This document shows positions 25,401 through 34,500 of a DNA stretch of 64,000 bases, one piece after another. The notes beneath the pieces are model-generated. The model saw only the letters and a list, made by a program, of their open reading frames with translations, had not been told where the DNA came from and did no database searches. The stretch lies in the NCBI GenBank assembly GCA_006937955.1, contig SSNP01000015.1:4166219-4230218 (forward strand), given 5' to 3'. The translations under genes and the position numbers were made by a program. Source of the stretch: Pachypanchax playfairii. Its lineage: Eukaryota > Chordata > Actinopteri > Cyprinodontiformes > Aplocheilidae. Positions within the stretch are counted from its first letter, which is position 1. Each line of letters begins with the position of its first letter.

Positions 25401-28400
25401 AACAAAAAGGACACTTTGTAGAGCAAGTAACACCATCATGGACAAATTGGCAACCTGGAGATTATTTAGAAAGCAGTGAGACTGTCAAAATAAAAGTTAA
25501 TTGAGCTACAGACAAAACTCAGTTATTACAGTGCTGTCAAGGAATTTCTCTGTGATCTTAACACAGAAAGGTCAAAGGTGGAAACAGCTGTTGCATGTTT
25601 GAGCCCTCAGACTTTAAGACCACAAGGATTCTGACAACACGAGCCTCGGGGTTCCTCAGGAGACCACAGATACTCACTAGATCCAGAAACTGTACAACGC
25701 AAAGATGTTTTTATAACCAAAGCTCCGTTCTGTCGTCTCTGACGCACACGTGTCGAGTTGTTAGACATTTTGGTTTTAATGAGACGCTCCAGACAGTTGT
25801 AGATACATTATAGATTCATGTTGTTACTGTCAAGCAGCAACTATATCTCTCTAAAACTGTAACTTCTGGAAATAAATAAAAAAAATACAATCTGTTTGAT
25901 CATGTCACAAACTTATTTTTACACTTTTCACTAGATATTTGCTCATACAACTCCAGACAGACGAGAAGGGGGATCAATAGATCTGATTCACAAATATTTC
26001 AACATATTTCAGGAGATTTGTGTGATAGTACCATCAATGCAGCAGAACATGTTGAACATTTAGAGAGATGATGTTTTTCCATATGAAAACTTCCTGCTCG
26101 GATCATCAGGAAGAGGAAAATCTGACAATCTGACTGCTGATCAGCTGAAACCTGATAAAACAGATTTATCTGGGAAAACCGAAACAAACAAAATTCTCAT
26201 GTGCACCAATTTAAAAATGTGTATTTATATGGACGGCTGAAGTTACGATATCAGTCTTTGGACTTTATAGAAATTAATAAATAAACATGATAAATTCAGT
26301 ATTGAAATGTATTTATATTGTTTATGTAACTAAAAGTTGAGGCAAATTAAGAATTTATTAATTTTTATTAGGGATGTTTGTGGTGCATTTAAAATTCTTC
26401 AATTTCATCCAAAAACCTGGTGTGGATTCTGGAGAATTTATGGGAAAAAAACCCAAAAAGTGAAGTATTTCATTATTAGTATAAAACCCAAATGTGAAAA
26501 GGTTGTTATAAAATGTTTTTATATGTCACCACACTGAAGCTCTGATGGAGCGTCTCTGGAAAAATAGATTAATAATCATTTATCCACTCAGATACTTTTA
26601 TCTGAAGTGAAGCCTTGTTAGATAATCGATTAGTGGTCAGTCGAATTATACAAAATAAAAACAAAGAAATGTCTTTAAAAACATGTTTTAATATATCAGT
26701 CCAGCTCACCTCCGAGAGTCATTCCAGCTTCAAAGCACTTCTTCAGCCGACACGAGGGGCAGTTTTTTCTTCTTAATTTATCGATCGTGCAGTCGTTTTT
26801 GCTTGCACACAGGTATTTCTGCTTTCCTGCATGAAAACAGAGAAACCCTCAGTTGGCTAAACGAGTAACATGAACGATAAACATTATTCTAAAACTGAAT
26901 AAAATTTGTTTAACTGTGTTAAAAAGCAGAAAGGATTTAAAACAAATGTCACTGTGCACAAAGATAACGTGGAGCTCTGAGTCCAGGTTTTACACTTTAC
27001 CTTCTGCAGCTCTTTTGAAGAAAACTTTGCAGCTGCCACATGTGAGCGCACCGTAATGGCAGCCAGATGCCTCATCTGAACAAATCAGGCACATTCTCTG
27101 AGGGGGGAAGAAGAACTCCATGGGAAACATGTGCTCTCGACTGGCCTCAAACCTGCAGTCAGACACATGAAACACAGCAAACGTGTGATAGAAAGTCACA
27201 GATCTTTCAGGTTCCACTCCTTTACAGTACTTTGTTTTGTTTTACAAATTGCTGCTAACAGGCTACTAATTTTTTAATCTTGTTTAAACTTAATCTTCTG
27301 AAACTGTCTGACAGCTTAATCTCGGCCTTGAGACTGACAAAAAGGGTTTAATGCAGTTTCCAGAGTTGCTCCTCATCCTGCCGTCTGTGTGTTGCTTTAT
27401 TCAAGCAGAACGGAGCTTAAATGATTTATGAAAGTGTTCTGAAGACGAAAGCACCCGGTGCGCTCTCTGCGTCCGTCAGTGGGATATGGGCTAAGTTTAG
27501 GCTGCAGCCTTGTAAACAGAGAGATTGGAGAAGATTCAGACATTACACAGTGATAAAATCTGTGTAGAAGTGAAAAGGATGGAGTCCGACTTATCTTCAA
27601 ACACATTACATGTTCATTTCAGACACAGCAGCCATTTGAATGGATTCGATTTGATCCTAATGTGTCAAGAGAGATTTTCTGTCCCTCTGTCTTCTATTTC
27701 AAACCCCACAGTGTGCTAATAAATAAAAATGATCACTGCAGCCTCAGACTAAGACGCCGTAATGGAGTATTTGTAAAGAATGAGGCATTTTATTTTTTGA
27801 AAACAGGAAGCAACCATGACAGGGAATCTGTCATACCCTCAATCCCAATAGAGAAAACAATGTCACTCTTTCCACAAGTTCTAAATAACTGTCTTTATTT
27901 CAACCATAAACCTCAGCTTTATTCCTTGTAAATTCACTAATCGATTTCCTAAAAAGACTCATTTATCTCAGTAGTGTTTATATCAGGTCCAGAGGACGTC
28001 TGATGTTATACTTCCTTTACCAGTTTCAGAGAACCTAATAAAACATGGCAGTTACGTGGGGAGTACCGATGACAGACCAGTTCTGGAAGTTTGAGAATTT
28101 ACGAGCATGAGGGAATGATTCAGGTGCAGTCTGCAGGGAGGACAGCTGCACAGATGGAAGATGTCTGACTGCAGAAAGTTTGGTCTTTTTACTGCACAGT
28201 TTGAATGCATAAACTGGTTCTCGGACAGTTTTAGGAGTGTAATTCAGTTTTACCTTCATTCCTCTTCCAACACACATGACTCCTGCTCAGTGACTCCAAA
28301 CAAACACCTAAAAACTTTACAACTGATACTGAACTAAAGTCTGGATTTAACCGAGGAGTCTAATATCTGAATATCTGAAACATTTCCACGTCTGAACGGT

Positions 28401-29202
28401 CTCTGCACATTCAGGCCTTTGATGTCTTTGCAGGATCAGTTTTCTACTTCCACAGTCGCTGATCATGGACCACAATTTCTACAAAGTTTCTCTTATCTGC
28501 TGTTATTTTTCCCATTTTGTGTATCAAACACAGCAAACGCATCTGTTTTCACAGTTTTGTTAATAAATTGTTTCGTTGATGCGGTTTGAGATATTTTAGA
28601 ACAAATGGAAACAAACCTAATGGTCTGCAAGTCTCCAAGCTGCTCACTCAGGGAATTCTTTATACTCCACACAAAATTTCAACAATTTACATTTGGCCCA
28701 AATTTGAAGGGGGAAGCTCAGACTCTTCAGTAAACCACGAGTTTCCAGCTGGTGAAATGGAAACATTTGAAACAAGATTTTCTGAGGCAAATTTTTATAT
28801 AAACCAAAACTCTGCAGCAACAGCAGGGAAAGCAGGTGCTAATTCATAGTAAAATAAATCTTTTAGAGATTTGGTGGCAGGAAAAAGGTTCAGCAGAGAT
28901 CAACAGAGTGTGTTCAGCTGTTTGAGGGTTCAACCAAATGAAACCAGTCGTATTACACGGTGTAAATATAAAACTACGATGGAGGCAAACTGGAAAGGAT
29001 CTGATTCTGGACTATAGTTGTGTCTTGTTGGCCTTGAAGTCTAAACAGAACAATGAAAATCCTCTGACATCCGCTGCTTTTATGTTTCTTGTCGCCCCCT
29101 GCAGTCAAAACATTAAAAATAGATCACACAAACATCATGCAGACACACACAGATATGATGAACCTCAGTGAAGTGAACTCTAACAGGCAGGTCACCGGTG
29201 TT

Positions 29203-29264
<62 letters not shown>

Positions 29265-31577
29265 CTCTCAATTATTAACCTCAATGAACTCACAGACAGT
29301 TTGATAAAAGCCATCAGTCTGTAAACACACCCACAGACGACCAAACCAAACTCAGACAGGAGAAAACACACACGTGGAACTCAGCGTTCAAATATTTGGA
29401 GTCATTAGGAAAAAACACTTAAACATTTCTCATGAAACACAATTTAAAATTATATTCAATTAAAAAAAATAGACTGCAGATTAAAGTTTGTTTTGAATTT
29501 TATCTGTTTCAGGATATAAAAAGAACGCCATAGTTTTCCATATTATTATTATTATTATTATGCATTTTTATTTTGTTTCCGTTGAGACAATTTTCCAAAT
29601 ATAATGTGATTTTTTTAAATTAATTTTTCATTCATCTGCACCTAAAAGATTAGGGACAATGGCCAAATAATTTACTTTTTCCTGTGTTTTACAGAAGGGT
29701 GAAATATATTTTAAACAAATTGTTCGGAACATGTTTCATTATTATTATTGTTATTTTTACTGATTTTTCTGTCCATTAACTTCTGAGGACACTGGACACA
29801 TCAGGTGAATTTTAATAACATGTGAGTGGGCTGTTAGAGAGAGTTTATGCTTTTCTTTTTTAATTAACTTGGAGCAGAAACAGAGCAGACATCACAGTCT
29901 CTTTTTATATGAACACGTAAAATGATGTAATAAACTGCAGGACACACGCTTGTCTGGTCTATAAAGATTTTTTGTTTTTCCTGCTTTAAAAAAATGTTGA
30001 TGTCTGCTGAGAGCCTCATGTTAATGCCAAGCTTTCTGAAATATTTGTTTCAGCTTCATTTGCTTTTCTTGTAGATTTTAGACATTGTGAGTGAGTTATA
30101 CAAAATCTTTCCATCATCGTTCTTTCGGTGGGGGAGACTTTTGTTTTCTTTTAAATGAATGAGAAACTTCTTCAGGAATGTTTCCTCAAGATGAATATAC
30201 AATGACCTAAAGTGAAATTTGGGTTATTTTAATGGCGCTCAGGTCTTTATCCTAACATATTTTATTATTATTATCTTAATAAAGTGACAGAACTCGTGAC
30301 CAAGAATCTCCTGCAACACTTTGGTATTTGCAGATTATTATTCAGATTTTTTTTAGCAATATAATTTTAATTTCTTGTTAAACGATTTAAGGGGTGATAG
30401 ACCAGTTTGACTTTTGTGCTTTGAAAGACCTGAAAATTAGGAATTATTCTGACCAGTTTGATGTGTTAAACATGTTTTTTTCTAACTGGTTACTCCCAAT
30501 AACAACATTGATAAATTGTTAGACTTGCCTGGTGTCGTTGTAGACAACATCCAGCCATTCACCCACTTCGGTCTTCATGTCGCTGCAGTTCGGGTAGGGC
30601 GTCCTCAGCATCCCGCCGGGATACCACTGCTCGGGACGCACGACGCTCCCCTCATATGGTTTACATGTGAACCCCGAGCTGGCTGCAGACTCATTCGTGC
30701 ACTGCCTCGACCCCCAAAACTGCGTGTTGTACTTCTTGTTGAAGGTGTAATCACTGGCCCACAGCGCGTCCGAGCTCTCACCCCCTTCACACTTGACTTT
30801 GACGCTGTACGGTTCCGGTTGATACCCAGCAGGCTTGTCCTCCGTGGCGTCCCCGAACTCTCGCGCTCCGTCCGGGGGGTTGTTGTAAACCCGACACGGC
30901 CTCTCGGCAGTCGCATAGCTGAACCGTGCCAAGTTGTCCGACGGCGCAGTTTGGACGTAAGGGCAGGAGGCAGCGCGGACTGCGTCCAGATGATCGATGT
31001 CGTCAGCCTCGCACAGTGTGAAGTTTTGCGTATTCACAGATGTCCGGCTGGAGCCGAAGTGATGAAAAGGCGCAGCGCTCTGTGAACTTTTGAACATTTC
31101 CACTGTGGGTTTCTGACCATGCGGGGGTCGGTCATCTCGGTCGGGACACCTGTAGTCGCTGACTGTTGTCTGCGCACCGGGACAGCTCAGAGACGCAGCG
31201 TCGACCCCGAAAAAGTATTCTCCGCTCATTTGGTTATTTGTGGCACACGGGGGGAGAGCGGCATCCACGTCGCTCATGTCATTGGACTCCATGGTCAGAC
31301 CCAACGACACGGACACAGCTCTGCAGAGCTCCCTGGCGGTTTCTGAGATTGTGGCGCAGGCTGAAAAGGAGCGACTGTCGCCCACACGGCAGCCAGCGTT
31401 TAACAACTCCTCCTGAGGAGAAGCAGCTGTTTGACAGCAGCGTGGCTCCATGTCACAGGCGGGTGGATTACTGCATCCGTAACTGATTTCATTATCGGAC
31501 CCAATGAGCCCTCCGCCAATACTTCCTGCGCAGTTTGTGGTGAAACAAACCGGACTTTCCTCACTTTTCTGCGCCAT
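4307..31577 (-). CDS. ar: Androgen receptor, complete eight-exon gene, 727 aa
   Basis: Ligand-activated nuclear transcription factor for androgens; binds DNA as a dimer at androgen response elements. Spliced exons are 31577-30529, 27152-27001, 26826-26710, 16445-16167, 13556-13412, 5167-5037, 4945-4794 and 4465-4307, giving 2184 coding bases. Order: transactivation domain (1-350), two C4 zinc fingers (371-426), hinge with basic nuclear-localisation residues RKLKK (441-445), ligand-binding domain (about 470-727). The first-finger P-box CGSCKV is the type shared by androgen, progesterone, glucocorticoid and mineralocorticoid receptors; the finger sequence, FYQLT and the WYPGGM block of exon 1 identify AR. 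All splice phases agree. At 727 residues it is shorter than human AR (about 920), mostly through a shorter N-terminal domain without polyglutamine or polyglycine. Teleosts can carry two ar copies; I cannot assign which this is. Confidence 0.97.
4794..4945 (-). CDS. ar: ar exon 7: late ligand-binding domain
   Basis: 152 bp, acceptor TTGCAG, donor GTGAGA. Completes Ile625 and encodes residues 626-675, PVEGLKSQKYFDEL through RFYQLTQLLDSLQM. It is two codons shorter than human exon 7 in the loop before RFYQLT, where human has KRKNPTSCSR. Intron 6, on its 5' side, is only 91 bp. Confidence 0.97.
5037..5167 (-). CDS. ar: ar exon 6: mid ligand-binding domain
   Basis: 131 bp, acceptor CTGCAG, donor GTGAGT. 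Encodes residues 581-624 and the first base of Ile625. The segment RMRHLSQEF and the stretch EFLCMKALLLFSI are hallmarks of AR and related 3-ketosteroid receptors. The middle part is more divergent (EFVLLQVTQEEF against human EFGWLQITPQEF). Confidence 0.97.
6455..6925 (+). mobile_element. hAT transposon 5' fragment with transposase N-terminal exon
   Basis: Begins with a GGGCGTAGTTTTAGGGGGG-type terminus followed by a run of GGGGACATGTCCCC, as in the multi-copy fish hAT elements. Downstream an ATG opens MMSKRKKGDIRDFFR, the short N-terminal exon typical of fish hAT/ZMYM1-like transposases (MSKRK..DI..FF), followed by a GTAAGT donor-like site. No BED finger, catalytic domain or right terminus follows, so this is a truncated copy. 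Confidence 0.65.
9280..9540. promoter_or_regulatory. Candidate conserved non-coding element in ar intron 5
   Basis: Balanced base composition, few simple runs and no repeat signature, in contrast with surrounding AT-rich intron. It contains compact motifs such as CACATGTTTGGGCTCCATGTG, split by two bases, and TGGCAACATGTTTGC. The overlapping ORFs are not protein-like. The call rests on appearance only. Confidence 0.25.
10022..11140 (-). mobile_element. TA-flanked TIR element (1119 bp) nested in the Harbinger-like copy
   Basis: Terminal inverted repeats AAGCTATAGTGCGTAACTT (10022-10040) and its complement at 11122-11140 match at 18 of 19 bases, flanked by TA on both sides. On the minus strand a broken ORF starts at 10873 (MAENPNKQPRDTYREVDP) and continues in another frame as KKESDRRRRQTRICIG and VAFPRWREE to about 10583. 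Similar (T)RI.IG.AF..WREL segments recur in uncharacterised multi-copy fish proteins. No transposase is present, so it is non-autonomous. Confidence 0.75.
10756..10770. other. Assembly gap (15 N) flanked by a 21-bp duplicate
   Basis: The 21 bases before the gap (10735-10755) are repeated exactly after it (10771-10791). This is what unmerged overlapping contig ends look like, so the gap is probably artificial. Confidence 0.85.
11575..11690 (-). repeat. tRNA-derived SINE-like repeat
   Basis: On the minus strand it reads GGTGGTGCAGTTACTAAGC (A-box-like) and later GGTTCAATCCC (a good B box), spaced as in tRNA-derived SINEs. No clamped cloverleaf is visible, so it is not a functional tRNA. Confidence 0.45.
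12095..12740 (+). repeat. Interspersed retroelement-like repeat in ar intron 5
   Basis: T-rich, pyrimidine-biased sequence with phrases such as CTCATGTGCGTCACCTGTGTTCC and a terminal AATAAATCTG, resembling the LTR-like or retroposon repeats common in fish. A second region of similar texture lies at 35645-35995. The class cannot be fixed by eye. Confidence 0.3.
13412..13556 (-). CDS. ar: ar exon 5: ligand-pocket helices
   Basis: 145 bp, acceptor TTTAG, donor GTATGT. Encodes residues 533-580 and two bases of Glu581. SWMGVMVFALIWRSY aligns with human SWMGLMVFAMGWRSF, so the equivalents of W741, M742, M745 and the steroid A-ring-binding R752 are kept (W550, M551, M554, R561). Positions equal to human L744, M749, G750 and F754 are V, L, I and Y. 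LYFAPDLVFNE is an AR and steroid-receptor signature. Confidence 0.97.
14985..15270. promoter_or_regulatory. Candidate conserved non-coding element in ar intron 4
   Basis: A repeat-free block between AT-rich flanks, with dense distinct motifs (ATAGCAATAAATATCG, AAATTAGCCATCTGCTGGG, CAGCTAATGAAAGC). It includes homeodomain-like TAAT/ATTA cores and an E-box-like CATCTG. No open frame fits a protein. Appearance alone supports this. Confidence 0.3.
15858..16020 (+). repeat. Fish interspersed repeat, CCCTGTGATGGACTGG family
   Basis: Phrases AACTCTAAATTGTCC and CCCGTGATGGACTGGTGACC followed by a GACTGACTGACTG end. Related copies lie at 14855-14925, 23790-23870 and 55255-55380. This family is very common in teleost genomes. 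Confidence 0.6.
16167..16445 (-). CDS. ar: ar exon 4: hinge and start of the ligand-binding domain
   Basis: 279 bp, acceptor CACCAG, donor GTAGGA. Encodes residues 440-532. It opens with the basic RKLKK stretch of the bipartite nuclear-localisation signal, then a short acidic, proline-containing hinge. The ligand-binding domain is recognisable from VFLNILESIEP onward. Contact residues equivalent to human N705 and Q711 are present in LNELGERQ (N514, Q520). The last helix here, LVKVVKWAKGLP, carries the lysine that forms half of the AF-2 charge clamp in steroid receptors. Confidence 0.97.
18395..19234 (+). mobile_element. TA-flanked TIR element with THAP zinc-finger exon
   Basis: Ends AAGGGGTTATGACATCA (18395) and, inverted, AAGGTGTGATGACATCA (at 19234) agree at 15 of 17 bases, each bordered by TA. 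The 840-bp body has a first-exon-like ORF for a THAP domain and no transposase. THAP exons plus 2-bp TA targets are known for the ISL2EU group of Harbinger-related transposons; that assignment is inference. Confidence 0.7.
18712..18983 (+). pseudogene. THAP-domain first exon, one frameshift
   Basis: ATG at 18712 opens MATQTGTCCVQGCSTH...LPKDEKNREEWLKF, the first half of a THAP (C2CH) zinc finger. The second half, CSAHFTEDCFHNLGEFKLG, follows in another frame, so one indel separates the halves near 18865. All four ligands (C, C, then C and H of CSAH) survive. The exon ends ...SSIP before GTAAGT, a perfect splice donor. It lies inside a TIR element, so it is transposon-derived, not a host gene. 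Confidence 0.7.
20020..20475. promoter_or_regulatory. Candidate conserved non-coding element in ar intron 3
   Basis: A 450-base stretch of mixed composition without simple repeats or transposon termini, between AT-rich flanks. Contains CAGGTTTCAGACCTGCTGG and a perfect GGTCTAGACAGACC-like inverted arrangement near 19992. It is non-coding in all frames. Weak, appearance-based call. Confidence 0.2.
22355..23090. promoter_or_regulatory. Candidate conserved non-coding element cluster in ar intron 3
   Basis: The most conserved-looking stretch of non-coding DNA in the window: 700 bases of mixed, repeat-free sequence with motifs such as TTTGTCAGCGACTGGTGG, TGGCTTTAATTCACATG and TGTGATGATGCTGCAATTG, and no protein-like frame. 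Long introns of developmental and receptor genes in fish often carry such enhancers. This is judged by texture, not by alignment. Confidence 0.35.
23790..23870 (+). repeat. Fish interspersed repeat fragment
   Basis: The phrase CACTCATTCACACACTCTCACC and a following GGGCCACCTTAGAGTTCCC resemble the common teleost repeat whose other pieces occur at 15858-16020. Confidence 0.4.
23996..24767 (+). mobile_element. 772-bp TIR element nested in copy A
   Basis: Begins AAGGGACTTAAGG and ends CTTAAGTTCCTT, flanked by TA (or TTAA). Copy B keeps the empty site, TTTCTTAAGTATTAACC, which proves this block is an insertion. It carries one intact exon-like ORF (24242-24519) on the plus strand. TTAA would suggest a piggyBac-like target and TA an ISL2EU- or Tc1-like target; both fit. 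Confidence 0.8.
24242..24519 (+). CDS. Transposon-borne first exon, RINIG-AF-WREL protein
   Basis: ATG at 24242 starts MAAVDLDSNTEGILMDV; the frame stays open for 92 codons and ends phase 2 at a consensus donor (CCAG|GTGAGA). Residues about 25-60 are Lys- and Ser-rich (TTKKKKTLSAASRESKKKYD); then GTRINIGYAFGSWREL and LGVKTDADMAHFLVTR. This module recurs at the N-terminus of uncharacterised multi-copy fish proteins. A related, broken version sits in the element at 10022-11140. No downstream exon was found inside the element. Its function is unknown; it probably belongs to the mobile element rather than to the host gene set. Confidence 0.5.
26710..26826 (-). CDS. ar: ar exon 3: second zinc finger
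   Basis: 117 bp, acceptor TGCAG, donor GTGAGC. Encodes the rest of Gly401 and residues 402-439. Zinc ligands are C407, C413, C423 and C426. The D-box ASKND (408-412) mediates dimerisation; human AR has ASRND. It ends FEAGMTLG, the standard AR exon junction. Intron 2, between this and exon 2, is only 174 bp. Confidence 0.97.
26827..27000 (-). other. ar intron 2 (174 bp)
   Basis: Short intron between the two zinc-finger exons, with donor GTAAAG at 27000 and acceptor TGCAG at 26827. Nothing else is in it. Confidence 0.95.
27001..27152 (-). CDS. ar: ar exon 2: first zinc finger of the DNA-binding domain
   Basis: 152 bp, acceptor CTGCAG, donor GTAAAG. Encodes residues 351-400 plus one base of Gly401. 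Zinc ligands are C371, C374, C388 and C391; the P-box GSCKV (G389, S390, V393) sets recognition of AGAACA-type half sites. The finger reads CLICSDEASGCHYGAL, where human AR has Gly in place of the Ser375. The upstream FFFPPQ block is the usual AR lead-in. Confidence 0.97.
27300..27900. promoter_or_regulatory. Candidate conserved non-coding element in ar intron 1
   Basis: Repeat-free, mixed-composition sequence just upstream of the first zinc-finger exon, with phrases such as CCGTAATGGAGTATTTG and GGAAGCAACCATGACAGGG. Overlapping short ORFs have no protein character. Texture-based call. Confidence 0.25.
29206..29262. repeat. (GT)n microsatellite
   Basis: About 28 uninterrupted GT units in ar intron 1; likely length-polymorphic. 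Confidence 0.98.
30523..30528 (-). other. GC splice donor of ar intron 1
   Basis: Exon 1 ends ...GACACCAG followed by GCAAGT. Splicing here gives phase 2 and joins to exon 2 (G TTT GAG) to make Arg-Phe-Glu, matching Arg-Leu-Glu of human AR. The nearest GT, four bases on, would leave the wrong phase. AG|GCAAGT is the usual strong context of functional GC-AG introns. Confidence 0.88.
30529..31577 (-). CDS. ar: ar exon 1: N-terminal transactivation domain
   Basis: Encodes residues 1-349 and two bases of Arg350. The start is the first in-frame ATG (31577-31575), in good context with G at -3 and +4; the frame stays open further upstream but without ATG. Two blocks match AR N-terminal domains: TISETARELCRAVSVSLGL in the first third (human TISDNAKELCKAVSVSMGL) and EQWYPGGM...PYPNCSDMKTEVGEW at the end (human VWYPGGM...CVKSEMGPW). 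I find no FxxLF motif near the start, no WxxLF motif, and no homopolymer runs. The exon is GC-rich against an AT-rich background. It ends AG|GCAAGT, a GC donor. Confidence 0.95.
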
Positions 31578-34500
31578 TCCGAGAGCGCTCACCGTACAGC
31601 GTCGCCTGTCTTTATTTTCTAAACCCCGGAGGCAAGATGTTGTTACAAAATAACTGTCGGCCACTTTGGCTCTTTTCCCAGAGAGAGTTGGTTGGACTTT
31701 GCACGACAAAAGTCCCCACAAGTCTCAATAATAGCTGATCTGCTGCTCGGACTTCGAGCAGAACGTTTTGGTAAAAGGTCTCACAGAGCAACAGGAGTCG
31801 CAAACCCCTCCTAAACCGAGATGCTCAGAGTCAGGGGGACTCTAGTTCGTTTCGACTATAAAACAAATTTGGGAAAACACCAAAAATGTCGCATTTCCCG
31901 TTTGTAAATCAGTAGTACGACGCTTGACCAATTTTTAAATAGAAGAAGGGTTAGATTTTATTACTGAAGCGTATTTCCAGCAGACGAAACAAGCGTCCTA
32001 TTATCTAGGATTCAGCTCTGAGCCTCCAGTTCTTTTGCATCACACTTTCATGTGTGCATCACACTGCCACTGGCTTCAGGGCACAGGTGTGTTTCTAAGA
32101 TTACTGACAAGACACATAGATAAAACAATGTGTGAAAGTTGTCCGCGCAGAGATTTAAACACTGACTCTATTTCATACGGTTTAATGAGTTTGTGTCTGA
32201 AGTTAAAGAGTCTTTTGAAAAAATTAAGATTTAACTTGATTAACTTGTTTCCACATTCTTACTTTTTTTTGTTGTGAATCACTGGTGCTTTACTGACTGT
32301 CAAAAAACTCAAAACAGTCAACAAACGATGCCTTTACTGTAGAAAAAAGTTTTTAGTGCTTTTCTTTAAGTCAGAAATTGAACATTAAACTTTATAAACA
32401 ATTCTAACCACTGATAGGAAGTTTCCAAACACCCGATAGTCTCTGTTTTAACACTGTTATTATACAGAAATTTCACAGTAATGAAACTGTTTAGATGTTT
32501 TAAATAAAAGGCAACACAAACATCCAAAGAGCTCCAGGCTGGCCACGAGTAGTTTGAAGTGATGCTTTTCAGCCAGTATCATATGCTGAGTGGAGAAGGG
32601 CAGAGATCACTGTTCAAAGAAATGCACAAGGCGAGACTAATGTTTGCACAAATCTTCATTAATCAGCTGTAGTCTTTTGGGTTAAAGCGTAAAGGTTTAT
32701 GAACACAGTGATTTTAAATTATATACTACAAGAGCATGTTTAATACTATTAAAGCACTGCCTGTTGTAAAGTACGGTGGAGGTTTCATCATGATATGGAA
32801 CTGTATAAAGTTTCTTCAGAAATACAAGGATTTTATTTTGCATTTTAACACCAAAAGGTATGAAGTTTGATTAAAACCTAATTCCAAGGCCTTGTCCACA
32901 TGGAAACAGTTTTTCATTAAAACTTGTCATTTCAAAAAATGTCCTTGTAAATTTTTTTAGAAGCGTCTTCATCCTAATGAAAACACTGATAAGAACCCAG
33001 AACAGTGTTGTAACTCTGGCAGGCCTGAATGTGGCGCTCTAACTTTGTAATGAAAACAGGAAGGAAGGCGTGGAGCATAAAGCATATACATGCAAACACA
33101 TAGAAGAGGGTTCTGCATCACAAACACAAGCATAGTCATAACACACTTAAAATCACAAGTTATGTAAGAGTTTGGGTGATGACATCACAATCATGAAATC
33201 ATCATCAAGGGTGACCTTTCAAGATTTTTTCAGAAATTACAAGTTCCATTTTTAGACATTCAGACAGTTTCAGGGTTCCTAAACATCTTTTTTTATATAG
33301 ACCTAAAATTGAAATAATAATGAACTTTTTTTTTTTTTACATTCACGAAGTACCACGAAGACCGAAGATTTCGGTCTCTTTAGCAGGATTTTCTAAAAAA
33401 AACTGTTCCATCAAATCCTTCTGCCACCTAGTGGAACATCGAAGTACTACGTCAAAAAGAGTGATTCTTAAATTATTGTTTTTATATATTTGCATTATAG
33501 CACATGATTTAACAATTCTAATTATTACAATATTTTTACCCAAGAAACTCTTTATCTTTAAAACAAATGTCAGATTTTTGTTTTAAGAGTTTAACATGCA
33601 GATCCAGATGTTCTGCAGTGGTGATCTTCTGATACATGAAGGCCAACTTCAAAACTATCTTCTTTTTTAGTAATTTATTGTCACATTCTTTGGTATATTC
33701 ATCAGCTAAGATACAAATATAACTGTATATGTAATATTAAACAGCAAACATTAACAAAATGTGTCAATTCTACAGAGTTAATACATAATATTTGACCTGC
33801 ATTCAGCATAAATGGTCTTTGTGTGCAGCTAGAGGGTTTCTCTCATTTGACACAAGCATGAATCTGTTATTAAAAGCAGCAGCCAGTCAAAAGTCAAAAA
33901 TCTTTGCTGAAAAATATTCATTAAAAAGAAGTTTTGAAAAAGCAGTTTGGTTTAGATTATTTAGACACCGGCACGATTTTTGTTAATCAATCTGTTCAGC
34001 AAATCACAACATTCTCATTGAGTTTTATAATGAATACGAGTTTAAAATGCAGCTTTAATATGTAGCTATTCACAACCAAAGTAGAGTAATTGTTCAGTGT
34101 TTACAAGTCTATTATAGAGAGCGTGTTTATCAGGAGCATTAATATAATTACACAAATTAACATAATGGTGCTTATTTTTCAATACCTTTTTAAGATCCTC
34201 GTGCAGACGGGAGTCTAGACACGACCGCATGACATTTTTTTTGTGGTGCTTTGATGTGCCTTTACTATTTTCAGTTGTTGATTGAAGGTAGACGTTAGGG
34301 ATGTATGTCTGCAAACTCTCATTCTGCAGATCATTTTACTGTTTTCTCTCATTTTTCTCGACTCCCATCATGAGTTAACACTTTCCCACCTCACTGTCAC
34401 TTTCAAATGGTTGGAGATAGACTTGAATGTACCTGGTTAAGTTAACTTGCTGGGTTGTTAAGGGATAAAAAACATGGTAAAGACAAGGAAAAAGTTGTCT

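Larger units (their letters stand above)
16446..26709 (-). other. ar intron 3 (10.3 kb)
   Basis: The largest ar intron. It carries the THAP-type TIR element (18395-19234), candidate conserved elements (about 20020-20475 and 22355-23090), and the nested TIR elements (23950-25321). The rest is AT-rich and shows no exon-like open frame. Its donor is GTGAGC after exon 3 and its acceptor CACCAG before exon 4. Confidence 0.85.
27153..30528 (-). other. ar intron 1
   Basis: 3.4 kb. Starts with the GC donor and ends CTGCAG. It holds a (GT)n microsatellite (29206-29262), an (ATT)n run near 29543, and a mixed-composition block (about 27300-27900) that may be a conserved element. No exon-like ORF. Confidence 0.9.
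30500..31830 (-). promoter_or_regulatory. CpG-rich region over ar exon 1 and its 5' flank
   Basis: CG dinucleotides are frequent across exon 1 and the 250 bases above its start codon, while the flanks on both sides are AT-rich with few CG. This looks like a promoter-associated CpG island continuing into the first exon. I see no convincing minus-strand TATA box just upstream, which fits the TATA-less AR promoters known in mammals. The transcription start cannot be placed from sequence alone. Confidence 0.45.

Noticed and set aside
30516..31085. 189-codon plus-strand ORF
   Set aside because: Antisense shadow of GC-rich ar exon 1.
31578..31721. In-frame extension of ar exon 1 by 48 codons
   Set aside because: It would need a TTG start; the first ATG is at 31577-31575 in a good context.
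31763..31784. An out-of-frame stretch upstream of ar exon 1 reading F-Y-Q-N-V-L-L, reminiscent of FQNLF
   Set aside because: It has no ATG in its frame, ends in a stop before the ar start, and the surrounding residues do not match AR N-termini.
33359..33375. Short perfect palindrome GACCGAAGATTTCGGTC
   Set aside because: Seven-base arms are too short to argue for function without conservation or copy number data.
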